A stretch of DNA of 22,400 bases, from assembly GCA_002440225.1 (NCBI GenBank), contig DJSH01000086.1, positions 3,271 to 25,670 of the forward strand. Reading direction: 5' to 3'. Of this stretch, positions 7,120-16,451 are shown piece by piece. The translations under genes and the position numbers were made by a program. The DNA comes from Candidatus Segatella violae (GTDB taxonomy: Bacteria; Bacteroidota; Bacteroidia; Bacteroidales; Bacteroidaceae). The notes under the pieces were generated by a model. It saw only the letters and a list, made by a program, of their open reading frames with translations, did no database searches and was not told the origin of the DNA. Numbering within the stretch: the stretch's first letter is position 1; each line of letters opens with the position of its first letter.

Positions 7120-8820
7120 TTATCTTTTCCCCATTCGAGCTTCGGCAACATTGACCACATAGTCGCCGAGTTTTTCACACTCTTGGATAACATCCATGTA
7201 CATCGTTCCTATGCCGTATGCATAGAGGTGGTTATCCACATCGTCTATGTTCTGGTTGCGCAACTGCGAACGATAGTTGTTGATTTCCGTCTCTATATTG
7301 AATGTACGATTCATATCAAGCGTCTGGCGGTCGTGGGTAAACATGAAGTTCATCTGCGTCAAAGCCTCATCGACCAACTTAAACATCTGGTGGATGTTCT
7401 CATGCTGCTTGTCAGTGAATTCCTCCTTGTTATCCACCTTGCGCTTGATGGTTCGGGCGATATTATAGCAACTGTCACCGATGCTCTCTATCTCGGAAAT
7501 CTCACGAAGCATGGCACGAATCTTCGCCTTGGTGTCATCGCTCAGATGGGCATCGCTCACCTGGTCGAGATACTTGGCTATCTCTATCTCCATGTTATCT
7601 GAGATACCCTCATATTTCACGATACGCTCATACAACTTGCCAAAGCCTTTCTCGTCTGTGGTTTCCAAGAGTTCTCTCACCATGCCGAACATACGCTGGA
7701 TGCGTTCGCCAAAACTGCTTATCTCCTTCTGTGCCTCAAAGACAGAGAGCTCAGGGGTTTTCATGATACCCGTTTGGATAAAGCGCAGGCGGAAATCCTC
7801 GTCATCCTTGTCGGTCTTAGGCTTGATGAGCTTGCAAACTATCTTCTCTATCTGAGGAATAAACCAGATGAGCACGCCCGTGTTGCAGACATTGAAGCAG
7901 GTGTGGAACATCGCCAAGACGATAGGGAGCATCGTCGCCTTCTGAGCCGTCGTCATGTTGCCATCCGGGTCGTAGCCCACAAACGAGCAGACCATATCCA
8001 CAAACGGATAGAACAGGCAGAGCACCCATACCACACCAAACACGTTGAACACCAAATGAGCCAAGGCTGCACGACGAGCCTGGGCGTTGGCACCCAAGGC
8101 GGCGAGGTTGGCGGTAGCGGTGGTTCCGATGTTCTCGCCCATCACCAAGGCAATGCCTAAGTAGATAGGAAGCACACCTGTGGAACAGAGCAAGATGGTT
8201 ATCGCCATCACAGCAGCAGAACTCTGCACGATGCAGGTGATGACCGTACCGATCAAGAGGAAGATGATAATCGTGAGGTGACTCTTTGTATCAAAGGAAC
8301 TGAAGAAGTCGATGACAGAAGGATTGTGTTCCAAGTCGAGGGCCTTTCCTGCGCCACTCAACAAGACGAGGGCGAAAAAGAGGAAAGCGATACCGAAGAG
8401 GAAATCTCCGAAATAACGGCGCTTCTTGCTATATATCAGCATGATGCCCAAGAAGAAAGCCGGGAAGACGACAATGGTCAAATCGACATTATAGCCGAGC
8501 GACATAATCCATGCCGTGAGCGTAGTACCGATGTTGGCACCCATGATAACCGAGATGGCCTGTGCCAAGGTGAGAAGTCCTGCGTTGACAAAGGAAACCG
8601 TCATCACGGTGGTGGCAGAGGAACTCTGCACGGCGCAGGTAATGAAAGTACCTGTGAGCATGCCCGTAAAACGATTGGTGGTCATCGCCCCAAGGATGTG
8701 TCGTAACTGCGATCCTGCCATCTTCTGCAATGCCTCGCTCATCACTTTCATACCATAGATAAGCAAGGCCAGAGAGCCTAGAATCTGAAAAAATATCACA
8801 AGATATTGACTTGTACTCAT
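7120..8820 (-). CDS. Na/Pi cotransporter family protein with PhoU-like C-terminal domain
   Basis: A 566-residue membrane protein of the Na/Pi cotransporter (NptA, PF02690-type) family. It has the inverted pair of signature repeats: QSSSATT (65-71) with GANIGTT (94-100), and QSSAAVM (199-205) with GENIGTT (228-234). About eight or more hydrophobic segments lie between residues 5 and 325. Residues about 365-560 form a soluble helical PhoU-like domain. It probably imports phosphate with sodium, or acts as a phosphate-linked regulator; some relatives are implicated in c-di-AMP-type or phosphate signalling, so transport is not certain. The ATG at 8820 was chosen because the protein then begins at the first membrane helix; an in-frame extension to 9024 runs through an untranslated region and the neighbouring operon's terminator. 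It stands alone, convergent with the sirtuin gene. Confidence 0.92.
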   Translation of the reverse strand: MSTSQYLVIFFQILGSLALLIYGMKVMSEALQKMAGSQLRHILGAMTTNRFTGMLTGTFITCAVQSSSATTVMTVSFVNAGLLTLAQAISVIMGANIGTTLTAWIMSLGYNVDLTIVVFPAFFLGIMLIYSKKRRYFGDFLFGIAFLFFALVLLSGAGKALDLEHNPSVIDFFSSFDTKSHLTIIIFLLIGTVITCIVQSSAAVMAITILLCSTGVLPIYLGIALVMGENIGTTATANLAALGANAQARRAALAHLVFNVFGVVWVLCLFYPFVDMVCSFVGYDPDGNMTTAQKATMLPIVLAMFHTCFNVCNTGVLIWFIPQIEKIVCKLIKPKTDKDDEDFRLRFIQTGIMKTPELSVFEAQKEISSFGERIQRMFGMVRELLETTDEKGFGKLYERIVKYEGISDNMEIEIAKYLDQVSDAHLSDDTKAKIRAMLREISEIESIGDSCYNIARTIKRKVDNKEEFTDKQHENIHQMFKLVDEALTQMNFMFTHDRQTLDMNRTFNIETEINNYRSQLRNQNIDDVDNHLYAYGIGTMYMDVIQECEKLGDYVVNVAEARMGKR

Positions 8821-8862
8821 AAATGTTTCTGTTATACGGAAATAATTGTTACATTTCGTTTG

Positions 8863-8893
8863 CAAATTTAATAAGATTTCCGCATTTCTCGAA
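8863..8893 (-). promoter_or_regulatory. Putative promoter for the Na/Pi transporter gene
   Basis: Minus-strand TAAATTTG (8863-8870) fits the -7 consensus TAnnTTTG. A TTCG at 8890-8893, one mismatch from TTTG, lies 19 nt upstream, a normal spacing. The box is 42 nt from the chosen ATG and supports the 8820 start over the longer reading. Confidence 0.5.
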
Positions 8894-8979
8894 ATATTTA
8901 TGAAGGATAATGCAAGTTGTAACAGCATTGTAACATCTTTAGCAAGGAAAGATGCTTCAACAAGCACGATACTTGACTG

Positions 8980-9022
8980 AAAAGGCAAGGGGGTGTGCCA
9001 TAAGTCACACCCCACATTTGCC
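8980..9022 (-). terminator. Intrinsic terminator of the thioredoxin-SusCD operon
   Basis: GGGGTGTG (8990-8997) and CACACCCC (9006-9013) pair around an 8-nt loop, and the stem is extended outward by GGCAA (8984-8988) and TTGCC (9018-9022) past a bulge. On the minus strand the stem is followed by TTTT. It begins 35 nt after the last gene of the SusCD operon and should end its transcript. Confidence 0.75.
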
Positions 9023-9057
9023 ATTCGTTTGATGCAATCAACTTACGTTGAGCAAAT

Positions 9058-10572
9058 TTATTCTTGTCTAAACATCAAGTAAGATGCTTTTCCTGTACCA
9101 CTCATAGATGGAGACACGTCTGTCTTCAACTCACCTGCGGAACCCACCATAGGGAATTGATAAACCTGATACCCTGTGGTCGTATTGGTGACAACCACGA
9201 TATTGTTGAAACTTTCACCATCCTTATCTGTACCCGTAAAGTTCTTGATAAACGAGATGTTCTCGCCTTCGGCGAAAGTCTTCACAACCGTGTCCTCACT
9301 TGTAGTTACCTTGTGCATATACAATTTATTATCCACGGCATAATAGATGACAGAGGCTGTCTGAGGCGAAGCAACAATCTTGGCTTGGTTCAAAGGACTG
9401 TCAGCCGCATACTCATAGAACTCTGCCTGATAGACATAAGGAGGGAAGGTAGAGACATCCGCCACATAATACTTTCCGTCCTCGCCGCTCTTTGCCACGA
9501 CATAGAATTCCGCGGAGAATCCGCCGATATGTGGAACGACTGCAGATACTTGCATATCTTTATCCTTGAAATCCGTAAAGTCACTGCCAAAGAAAGTTTG
9601 GGCATTTGAAACCTCTCCATCCGTACTACAGTTTACGATCATCTGGTTCTTCATATCATAAGCAAACTCGCCGAAGTAGCCTAGCACTAATGTTGGGTAT
9701 AGCTCATAGTCGCCTGCTCCTTGGTATCCCCACTTACCTATCTCTGAGCCCATTGTATGAACTTTACCATTGTTGATCAAATAGCAGTAGTCTGTAGTGT
9801 ATCCTTGATCACGCAAAGAAGAGTCTATAAAGAGATGGCTGAAGTTGATGTTAGATGGAGTCTCGTAGAATTCCTGCTGCAAGTTCTTCAACAAGCTGAA
9901 ATCACTACCATTCAAGGTAATGAAGTCTTGACTTGACATGATGTGAAAAGCAGAGAGTCCCGTCTCCTTGGTAACCTTGCCATCAGCACCTTCCTCCTCA
10001 TGACTATAGGAAGCATCGAGAAAAACCATCCCGACAGGAGAACCCTTCATAGGTTCCATTCCCAGGGAAGATGTCAAGAAATCATTGACTGTTTTCTTGC
10101 CATCAAGAGAATAGTAATCGAAATCGGTGCCACCCGAGATCTCCTTCATCACATACCAACCACTCGTAATATCAGTAGCTGTCACGGTGAGAGGAGCCTC
10201 AACGGAACGAAAAACACCATTCGACTTATTGGTCACCTGATAATATAAGGTATATTTACCCTCCTTCAGGTTGATAGGTACATTCAACTCACGCTCTTGC
10301 GACAAGGTGTCCTTCTTCACATTGTAGGAACCGCTCGAAAGGGTGTACCAAAGGTAAGAGAAGTTGTCTCCCTCTCCACCTTTCATCTGAGGCTCTATCT
10401 TCAATACCTCGTTGGCCTTGACGGTAGCACCTTCCAAGGAACCTAAGACAACACCAGCGGCATCATCCTCGGAAATATAGTCGTAGTTACCCTTGTCCTC
10501 ATAGCAACTGGCAAACAGCCCCAACGCCATCGACAAGCAGAGCAACCCTTTTGTTATTCTTTTGTTTGTCAT
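9058..10572 (-). CDS. PKD-like family lipoprotein of a SusCD locus
   Basis: A 504-residue lipoprotein with signal peptide 1-22 and lipidated Cys23 (FASC). The acidic YEDKGNYDY stretch after the cysteine is characteristic of the Bacteroidota PKD-like lipoprotein family and may also serve as a surface-export signal. Residues about 40-130 look like a PKD/Ig-like beta module (YLWYTLSSGSYNV, YTLYYQVTNKSNG). The remainder to 504 is beta-rich and may form a propeller-like body, but I see no catalytic motif. It is the last gene of the operon, after DUF4843. In the B. thetaiotaomicron locus I recall (BT2261-BT2264), two such accessory lipoproteins sit on the SusCD complex, so a role as a surface partner in substrate capture is likely. 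The actual ligand is not readable here. Confidence 0.8.
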   Translation of the reverse strand: MTNKRITKGLLCLSMALGLFASCYEDKGNYDYISEDDAAGVVLGSLEGATVKANEVLKIEPQMKGGEGDNFSYLWYTLSSGSYNVKKDTLSQERELNVPINLKEGKYTLYYQVTNKSNGVFRSVEAPLTVTATDITSGWYVMKEISGGTDFDYYSLDGKKTVNDFLTSSLGMEPMKGSPVGMVFLDASYSHEEEGADGKVTKETGLSAFHIMSSQDFITLNGSDFSLLKNLQQEFYETPSNINFSHLFIDSSLRDQGYTTDYCYLINNGKVHTMGSEIGKWGYQGAGDYELYPTLVLGYFGEFAYDMKNQMIVNCSTDGEVSNAQTFFGSDFTDFKDKDMQVSAVVPHIGGFSAEFYVVAKSGEDGKYYVADVSTFPPYVYQAEFYEYAADSPLNQAKIVASPQTASVIYYAVDNKLYMHKVTTSEDTVVKTFAEGENISFIKNFTGTDKDGESFNNIVVVTNTTTGYQVYQFPMVGSAGELKTDVSPSMSGTGKASYLMFRQE

Positions 10573-10638
10573 AATCTTCTAAACTTTAAGTTATTATCCA
10601 TATTTTATGAACGCTCTGGACTTACGAATGCCCAGAGG

Positions 10639-11373
10639 CTATTCCCAAATATAAGGATTCTCAAATTCTACTAACGTACCATCTGCTTCTTGCAATGGTT
10701 GGTCGTGGGTGGAATTATACTCAAACATCTTGGACTTCAACTTGCCATTCAGATAGATGAGATAATCATAATCATCCGGCACTTGGTCGAAGTTGGTAAT
10801 GCCCGTGACATCTATGATGAAACGCATCTTGACCGTACCCCAACTAGAACCGAAGGCATAATACCAGTCTTTCCAATTGGTAGGTTTCATCGCCTGAGAA
10901 GAGAAAGAAATCACAGTACTATCCTTCTCCACAACACCCATGCCGAAATTCTCATTAGGACGGATGCCTATCTTCAACTTCACGGTCTGTGTGTCCAAGC
11001 TATTGTCCTTTAATAAGACGATAGGCAACTTTACCTCACTCTTACCAGCAGGAATCACCATCGCTTGCTTCATCTCGTCGGTGTCGAAGCCCAGGTAATG
11101 CACACCAGCCTGGGCGGCATCAGCCTCGCCAGCGTTCTCCTGATAAAGCGTAAAGGTTCTATTCACGTCAGAGACAGGTCCCATTGCATGTACCGTAATA
11201 TCGACCGAACTTCTATCCCCTGCATTTTCCGCATAGAAGAAAGAGAAGTTGATGTCATCATTTGCGAAATACAAGGCTGGTTGCCCCTCGTATGCCATTG
11301 GCTCGTTCTCCGAGCAGGAAGCCAAGGTCAATATACCCAAGGCCGCCATGACAATAAATATATATTTCTTCAT
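10639..11373 (-). CDS. DUF4843-type lipoprotein of a SusCD locus
   Basis: A 244-residue lipoprotein with signal peptide 1-19 and lipidated Cys20 (LASC-SENEP). Residues about 28-160 look like an Ig-like beta domain (YFANDDINFSFFY, VDITVHAMG, VKLPIVLLKD), and the C-terminal part contains WKDWYYAFGSSWGTVKMRFI. This pattern, together with its place between SusD and a PKD-like lipoprotein, fits DUF4843; I assign the family by layout and motif memory, not by a search. It probably sits on the cell surface as an accessory subunit of the SusCD importer. It lies 50 nt after susD and 66 nt before the PKD-like gene. No enzyme motif is visible. Confidence 0.75.
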   Translation of the reverse strand: MKKYIFIVMAALGILTLASCSENEPMAYEGQPALYFANDDINFSFFYAENAGDRSSVDITVHAMGPVSDVNRTFTLYQENAGEADAAQAGVHYLGFDTDEMKQAMVIPAGKSEVKLPIVLLKDNSLDTQTVKLKIGIRPNENFGMGVVEKDSTVISFSSQAMKPTNWKDWYYAFGSSWGTVKMRFIIDVTGITNFDQVPDDYDYLIYLNGKLKSKMFEYNSTHDQPLQEADGTLVEFENPYIWE

Positions 11374-11423
11374 GTTTAAAACTTCATTTTTGATTGAAAC
11401 ATAACTTTTTGAGAGTTGTAAGA

Positions 11424-12929
11424 TTACTCGTACATGGACTGGCTCTTTGGCTTAGGTAGTTGATAAGCTCCTGCTGGAACCGTATAGCTCGTAGGCCATG
11501 AATAAGCGGAATAGTTATGCTTCTTGTAGAAGAAGAACATCTGTCCCTCACCCATGAACTCCTTGCGCCATTCCTTCTCCATGCGAGAGATGACAGCCGA
11601 CTCGCTGGTCAATGTCTCGTCGAGCGAAGCATCCAATCCACGAGCAAGTCGCCATGTGGCAAAGTATGGTTTCATCTCGCTCAACGAAGCATCCTCAAAC
11701 AAGATGAAGTACATCTCGCTCAGGCGCATCACAGGTACTGTGTTGTAACCATACCAAGAACCATTATAAGTATATTTGAGGAAATGATACTCCGACACTG
11801 TAGCATTGTCCGCCATCTGAGTTTTCCAATAACGGCTTCCCTTGAAACGGATATCATCAGGATAAAGCGTTGACTCATAAGCCGTCTTCACATAATCCTC
11901 CTTTTGTGTAAAGAGAGGATTGGCCTTGGAATAGTAAGCTTGATAGATGTCATCCTGATAACTTGAGTTATAGACACCATAGAGTTGCTCCATCTTCATG
12001 GTCAGGTTGGCATTGCTATGAGCAGAGTAGTAAGCCTCATCGCAGAGCGAGAACACTTGCTTGCCAGCCTTGTCCTTCGCCTCAATCACCTTCTTGGCGT
12101 ATTCCACCGCCTTCTCCTTGTCACCTATCCAATAATAATAGCGAGCCTTGGCTCCTATCACAGCCCAATAGTTGAAGTGAAGCTGACGATAGATTTCATT
12201 CTCACTCAAATCTACATCGGCATCAGCCGCATCGTCAGAACGGTCTGGATCGTCAGCACTTGCCTTGGTCTCTACGATAGGGTCAGAAGTGGCAAGCAGA
12301 CTCTCCGCCTTGTCTAAATCGGCTAAAATATCAGCCTTTACCGCATCATACGACTCAGACTTCAACTTTGCCACGTCGGTGGTCAATTCCTTGACGTATG
12401 GGATGCACAGCTTGGAGCCATCTGCACCATCCGGAACTGGTCCGTAAAATCTCATCAAGTCCAGATGAAGGAAAGCACGCAAGCCATAGAGTTCTCCCTC
12501 CATCATCTGGCGTTGGTTGCCAGAGAATTTGACAGAAGAGCCTTGCAGATTGGTCAAGATATTGTTGATCTGCGCTATCGCATTATAGTAATTCGACCAA
12601 AGGTTATCCAAAGTGGTCTCCACATTGGAATTAGTATAATCGTTCTTTGCCAAATAGAAGGCAGAGGCATTGGTACTCTCGGAAGGAGTGGTCCAGGTAT
12701 GCGCCAAGAACTCTGGCACAAACATGGAAGCCTGCACACCATAAAGAGGCTTCTGCCCCAAGAGTATATAAACGCCAGACACCGCATTGCGATAACCCGA
12801 CTCGGAAGAGAACAAGTCGCCCTCTCTCACTTCTGTCTTAGGACTTACATCCAACCAATCGCTACAACTGGTCAGCGACGAGGCGGCTCCCAAGAGAAGC
12901 AACATTGAATATATTGTCTTTTTCATCAT
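11424..12929 (-). CDS. SusD/RagB-family nutrient-binding lipoprotein
   Basis: A 501-residue outer-membrane lipoprotein with signal peptide 1-21 and lipidated Cys22 (TSCSDWLDVSPKTEV), a canonical SusD start. SusD-like tetratricopeptide helices are evident (LDNLWSNYYNAIAQINNIL at 108-126, LYGLRAFLHLDLMRFYGPVP at 147-166) and the C-terminal RagB/SusD region includes PVMRLSEMYFILFEDA. It forms the lid that captures substrate over the SusC barrel. An Asp/Ala-rich acidic stretch (about 225-241) interrupts the helical region and is probably a surface loop. Two adjacent Met codons at the start (12929 and 12926) are both possible. It is 25 nt after susC. The substrate cannot be read from the sequence; the partner lipoproteins point to peptides more than glycans because no glycoside hydrolase is present. 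Confidence 0.95.
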   Translation of the reverse strand: MMKKTIYSMLLLLGAASSLTSCSDWLDVSPKTEVREGDLFSSESGYRNAVSGVYILLGQKPLYGVQASMFVPEFLAHTWTTPSESTNASAFYLAKNDYTNSNVETTLDNLWSNYYNAIAQINNILTNLQGSSVKFSGNQRQMMEGELYGLRAFLHLDLMRFYGPVPDGADGSKLCIPYVKELTTDVAKLKSESYDAVKADILADLDKAESLLATSDPIVETKASADDPDRSDDAADADVDLSENEIYRQLHFNYWAVIGAKARYYYWIGDKEKAVEYAKKVIEAKDKAGKQVFSLCDEAYYSAHSNANLTMKMEQLYGVYNSSYQDDIYQAYYSKANPLFTQKEDYVKTAYESTLYPDDIRFKGSRYWKTQMADNATVSEYHFLKYTYNGSWYGYNTVPVMRLSEMYFILFEDASLSEMKPYFATWRLARGLDASLDETLTSESAVISRMEKEWRKEFMGEGQMFFFYKKHNYSAYSWPTSYTVPAGAYQLPKPKSQSMYE

Positions 12930-12954
12930 GTTCTGTTTTACATTAATAATCCTT

Positions 12955-15900
12955 TTAGAATCTCAAAGTCAAGGAGAAAGTATAAGTACGTGCATATGGA
13001 TAGTCGGTACCACGCTCACGCTTGACGCTTGATACATACAACAAGTCCTCGGCATAGCCTGCTATAGATACATACTCAAATGGCAAATGTACCTTCTTGA
13101 GCCAAGAGACTGGAAGGTCGTAACTCAGTGAAAGCGTGTTCAAACGCAAAGTATTCTCGTCCTCCACAAAACGACTTGTAGCATATGTGGTGGAGAAGTC
13201 ATTGATAGCCTTGTATCGAGCATTTGGATTCTCAGGACTCCAACGGTCGTAGAGGGCACGCTTATCACTGTTGTTGTAAGGATAGTTGTTCTCAATCTTG
13301 CTTGCCAAGGTGCTATTGTATATCTGTCCACCGAAGCGGTAGCTGAAAATGGCACTCAGCTGCCATCCCTGATAACGCAAGCGTGTATTGAATGTACCCA
13401 AGAACTTTGGCTCATTGATACCACAAGCCACCTTGTCCTTGCTATCCCAAACATAAGTAAGCGAACCGTCTTTCTTCACATAGATTTCCTTACCATTGCT
13501 TGGGTCGATACCTTGACTTCTGACAGCGAATATCGTATTGATGCTCTCACCCTCCTTATACATGAAACTAGGATTTACATCCTCTTCGTTCTCCATCAAG
13601 GAATTCAAATATTCTAGATAGTTGCTTATCTTCTTAATCTTATTGACATTGTGAATCATGGTTCCGCCAACAGACCAAATCAACTGCTTCTTGGTGTCAC
13701 GGATAAGATAGGCGTTGGCTCCCAACTCGAAGCCTCGGTTCTCCACCTGTCCCACGTTGCCCTTGAAACTGCTAAAACCGGCAGAAGTCGGCAGATTGAC
13801 ATCAGAGAGCAAATCATCGGTCAACTTGTTGTAAAAATCGAAGTTCAACGCAAAACGATTCTTAATGAGTTCCAAATCAAGACCCACATTCCATTGCTTG
13901 GTCTTCTGCCATTTCAGTTCCGAGTTACCAATGCCCATCAACTTGACACCATACAAGCCATTGAAGTTATAGCCATCAATGCTCTTGTAGCTGGTGAGAG
14001 CCTGATAAGGAGAGAATGACTGCGAGCCGCTTGTACCATAGCTCAGGCGAAGACGAGCCACATTGATAAGATTGTTGCCTTTGAGGAACTTCTCGTTATG
14101 TATATTCCAACCAGCGCCCACACTGAAGAATGGGGCAAAACGATTGTCCTTACCAAACTGGGATGAACCTTCCGTCTTGAACGTACCATCCACGAAATAT
14201 CGGTCGGCGTATGTATAGTTGAAGTTGCCCGTCACTCCCACACGGCGAACCGTACTTTCATAGCCATAAGGGGTAGTACCCTGTGCATATGCCGTGGCAG
14301 CACCCAAGAAAGCCATGTTGCTATTGGTGATGCCTTCAGCCTGGAAAGAATAATCCTCATACTTGGTCTGCGCCAAGGTATAGCCCAAGCCCACATAGAG
14401 AGCATGCAAGTCGGCAAAGGTCTTGGAATAGTTGGCAGTGATGTTCAGTTCGTACTGACTGTTCTCACCTGTGCCGTAAGTATAAGTACCCTTACGTCCA
14501 TAATCAGATGTAGCATACTCATCAAAGGCGGTGTTCTCTGCTGGCACATAAACATCGCTTCTACTCTTCTCACTGGTTACACCCAAAGAACCACGCATGA
14601 AGAAAGCATCGTTGAGATGCCACTCGATGGCGAAGTTATTGGTGATGGAGGTATATTTGCTCTCATTCTTCTGAGGCAACATCGCATTGTAGAGAGGATT
14701 ATAGACCGTCACACCTGAGTTTAAGCCCAAGGAAGGATATGAGGTATTGCTCTCCAACTTCTTGACATAATTGCCATCCGAGTCGAATGGAGTATAATAA
14801 GGGTTCACAGAAGTATAGTCGCTGAACGAACCGTAAGGGGAATTCTTGGACGTATTGCTAGAAATCTGCAAGTCGTTCTGGAAGGTCAAGTTCTTGTACT
14901 TGTAAGACAAGAACACGCCACCCGTAAAGGTATTGCGGGCAGAACCCTTCATTGCACCATTGATGTTGTTGTAAAGCAAGTTGCCCGAATAGCGAAACAC
15001 ATCATCGCCACCCTCTACACGCAAGCTATGCTTATGACCTACCCCTGTATGGATAGGGTAATTGAGCCAATAGGTATCAATACCCCTTGCGGCATTCATC
15101 ATGCGAGCATTGTAGAGATTGTCAAGGCTCTGCTGTTTTTTGACATCATCGGTGGCAGTATAAAGGCCTGCCAACTTCTCGTATCTCAACTTCTCATCGG
15201 CATTCATCAAGTTGTAGCCAGTGAGGTCTGGTGCCTCTACCGTCAAGGTTCCCTTGTAAGTAACACGCAGGCGACCACTCTCAGGTTTCTTGGTGGTGAT
15301 GACCACCACACCATTGGCACCACGAGTACCATAGAGTGCCGTGGCAGAAGCATCCTTCAAGAGGGTGATGCTCTCCACCTGGTTCTCATCCAAGTCGTTG
15401 AAACGTTCCAAGCTCACCTCAAAACCGTCCATGATAAAAAGAGGGAGGTTGCTCGACACCTTGTTGCTGGCATTGTTTTGCATACTCTTCACATCCGTGC
15501 CCAAGGCTGTGGAGCCACGCATGGTGATGTCTGGCAACTTATTGGGGTCACTACCTATCAAATCGTTGGTCACGATATTGAAACTAGGATCGACATTAGA
15601 GAGCGAAGACAAGAGATTGGAGTTACCAGCCAACTTCAAGTCCTTGGAGGTAACGGTCTTGGCAGAGCCCGTATAGGTCTCACGACGCTTATTGAACATA
15701 CCCGTCACCACGACCTCTTTCAAGGAAGAGGCATCATCCTTCATCTTGATGACCAAGTTGCGGAAATCTTCCTGACACTTGAACATATAATGTTCCGGCT
15801 TCATGCCAATGTAAGAGAAATCGACATTCACAGCACGTCCACGATTCAACTGGAGCACAAAGGAGCCATCGGTGTTGGTTACGGTAGCAATCTTGCTATT

Positions 15901-16380
15901 CTTGCCAGCTTGCACGGTGACACCTGGCAGAGGGTCGCCATTCATATCGACAACCTGACCTTGCAACACGACCGTCTTCCCCTCCTTTACTCCAGAAGAC
16001 AAGGAAATATTGGAAATCTGCGGAACCTTCTTGGAAATGGACACAAACTTGCCATTGATGGTAAAGTCCAAAGGAAGGTTTCCCAAAACTTGCGACAAAG
16101 CCTTGTGAATATCCTTGGAAGAAGGCATAGCCTGCGCCTTGTAATTCTTCACGTCATCATAGGAATACATGATTCTGTATCCCGTGAGTTTCTCTACTCT
16201 CTTAAATGCATCCACCAACGATGATTGCTCCTTTATCTTCGCCATCTGCTCTCCTGCCCAGTCATTGGCAAGCAGCGGTTGGTCACCAATCACTGCTGCC
16301 TGACTATTAACCAGAGAGAGAGGAGAGATAAACGACGAAATCATCGCCAATGCGGTCACTCTTGACTTTAAATCTCTCAT
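12955..16380 (-). CDS. SusC/RagA TonB-linked outer-membrane transporter with STN signalling domain
   Basis: An 1141-residue TonB-dependent transporter. In order: a signal peptide (about 1-29), a secretin/TonB N-terminal STN domain (about 50-118, SSLVDAFKRVEKLTGYRIMY), a carboxypeptidase-regulatory-like beta domain (about 137-212, LQGQVVDMNGDPLPGVTVQ), the TonB-box region LKEVVVTG (220-227), a plug (about 225-365, including the SusC signature DGFEV and ITLLKDASATALYGTRGANG) and a 22-strand-type barrel to the C-terminal Phe of FSLTLRF. The STN domain is the part that contacts an inner-membrane FecR-type anti-sigma factor, and a matching sigma/FecR pair lies just upstream, so this is a signal-transducing importer. 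It needs TonB-ExbBD for energy. It follows the thioredoxin gene by 71 nt and precedes susD by 25 nt. Confidence 0.96.
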   Translation of the reverse strand: MRDLKSRVTALAMISSFISPLSLVNSQAAVIGDQPLLANDWAGEQMAKIKEQSSLVDAFKRVEKLTGYRIMYSYDDVKNYKAQAMPSSKDIHKALSQVLGNLPLDFTINGKFVSISKKVPQISNISLSSGVKEGKTVVLQGQVVDMNGDPLPGVTVQAGKNSKIATVTNTDGSFVLQLNRGRAVNVDFSYIGMKPEHYMFKCQEDFRNLVIKMKDDASSLKEVVVTGMFNKRRETYTGSAKTVTSKDLKLAGNSNLLSSLSNVDPSFNIVTNDLIGSDPNKLPDITMRGSTALGTDVKSMQNNASNKVSSNLPLFIMDGFEVSLERFNDLDENQVESITLLKDASATALYGTRGANGVVVITTKKPESGRLRVTYKGTLTVEAPDLTGYNLMNADEKLRYEKLAGLYTATDDVKKQQSLDNLYNARMMNAARGIDTYWLNYPIHTGVGHKHSLRVEGGDDVFRYSGNLLYNNINGAMKGSARNTFTGGVFLSYKYKNLTFQNDLQISSNTSKNSPYGSFSDYTSVNPYYTPFDSDGNYVKKLESNTSYPSLGLNSGVTVYNPLYNAMLPQKNESKYTSITNNFAIEWHLNDAFFMRGSLGVTSEKSRSDVYVPAENTAFDEYATSDYGRKGTYTYGTGENSQYELNITANYSKTFADLHALYVGLGYTLAQTKYEDYSFQAEGITNSNMAFLGAATAYAQGTTPYGYESTVRRVGVTGNFNYTYADRYFVDGTFKTEGSSQFGKDNRFAPFFSVGAGWNIHNEKFLKGNNLINVARLRLSYGTSGSQSFSPYQALTSYKSIDGYNFNGLYGVKLMGIGNSELKWQKTKQWNVGLDLELIKNRFALNFDFYNKLTDDLLSDVNLPTSAGFSSFKGNVGQVENRGFELGANAYLIRDTKKQLIWSVGGTMIHNVNKIKKISNYLEYLNSLMENEEDVNPSFMYKEGESINTIFAVRSQGIDPSNGKEIYVKKDGSLTYVWDSKDKVACGINEPKFLGTFNTRLRYQGWQLSAIFSYRFGGQIYNSTLASKIENNYPYNNSDKRALYDRWSPENPNARYKAINDFSTTYATSRFVEDENTLRLNTLSLSYDLPVSWLKKVHLPFEYVSIAGYAEDLLYVSSVKRERGTDYPYARTYTFSLTLRF

Positions 16381-16451
16381 AACGTTTTATTTATTTTTTC
16401 TTTTTTCGACTGACATTATAATGATATTTTATAGCTTTATCCAACACTTTC

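Noticed and set aside
8821..9024. 68-residue N-terminal extension of the Na/Pi transporter
   Set aside because: It would translate through a good promoter match and the neighbouring operon's terminator; the shorter form begins at the first membrane helix as usual.
15028..16224. 398-codon plus-strand open frame opposite susC
   Set aside because: It is antisense to the signature SusC N-terminal domains and plug; the translation is His/Ile-rich without recognisable motifs.
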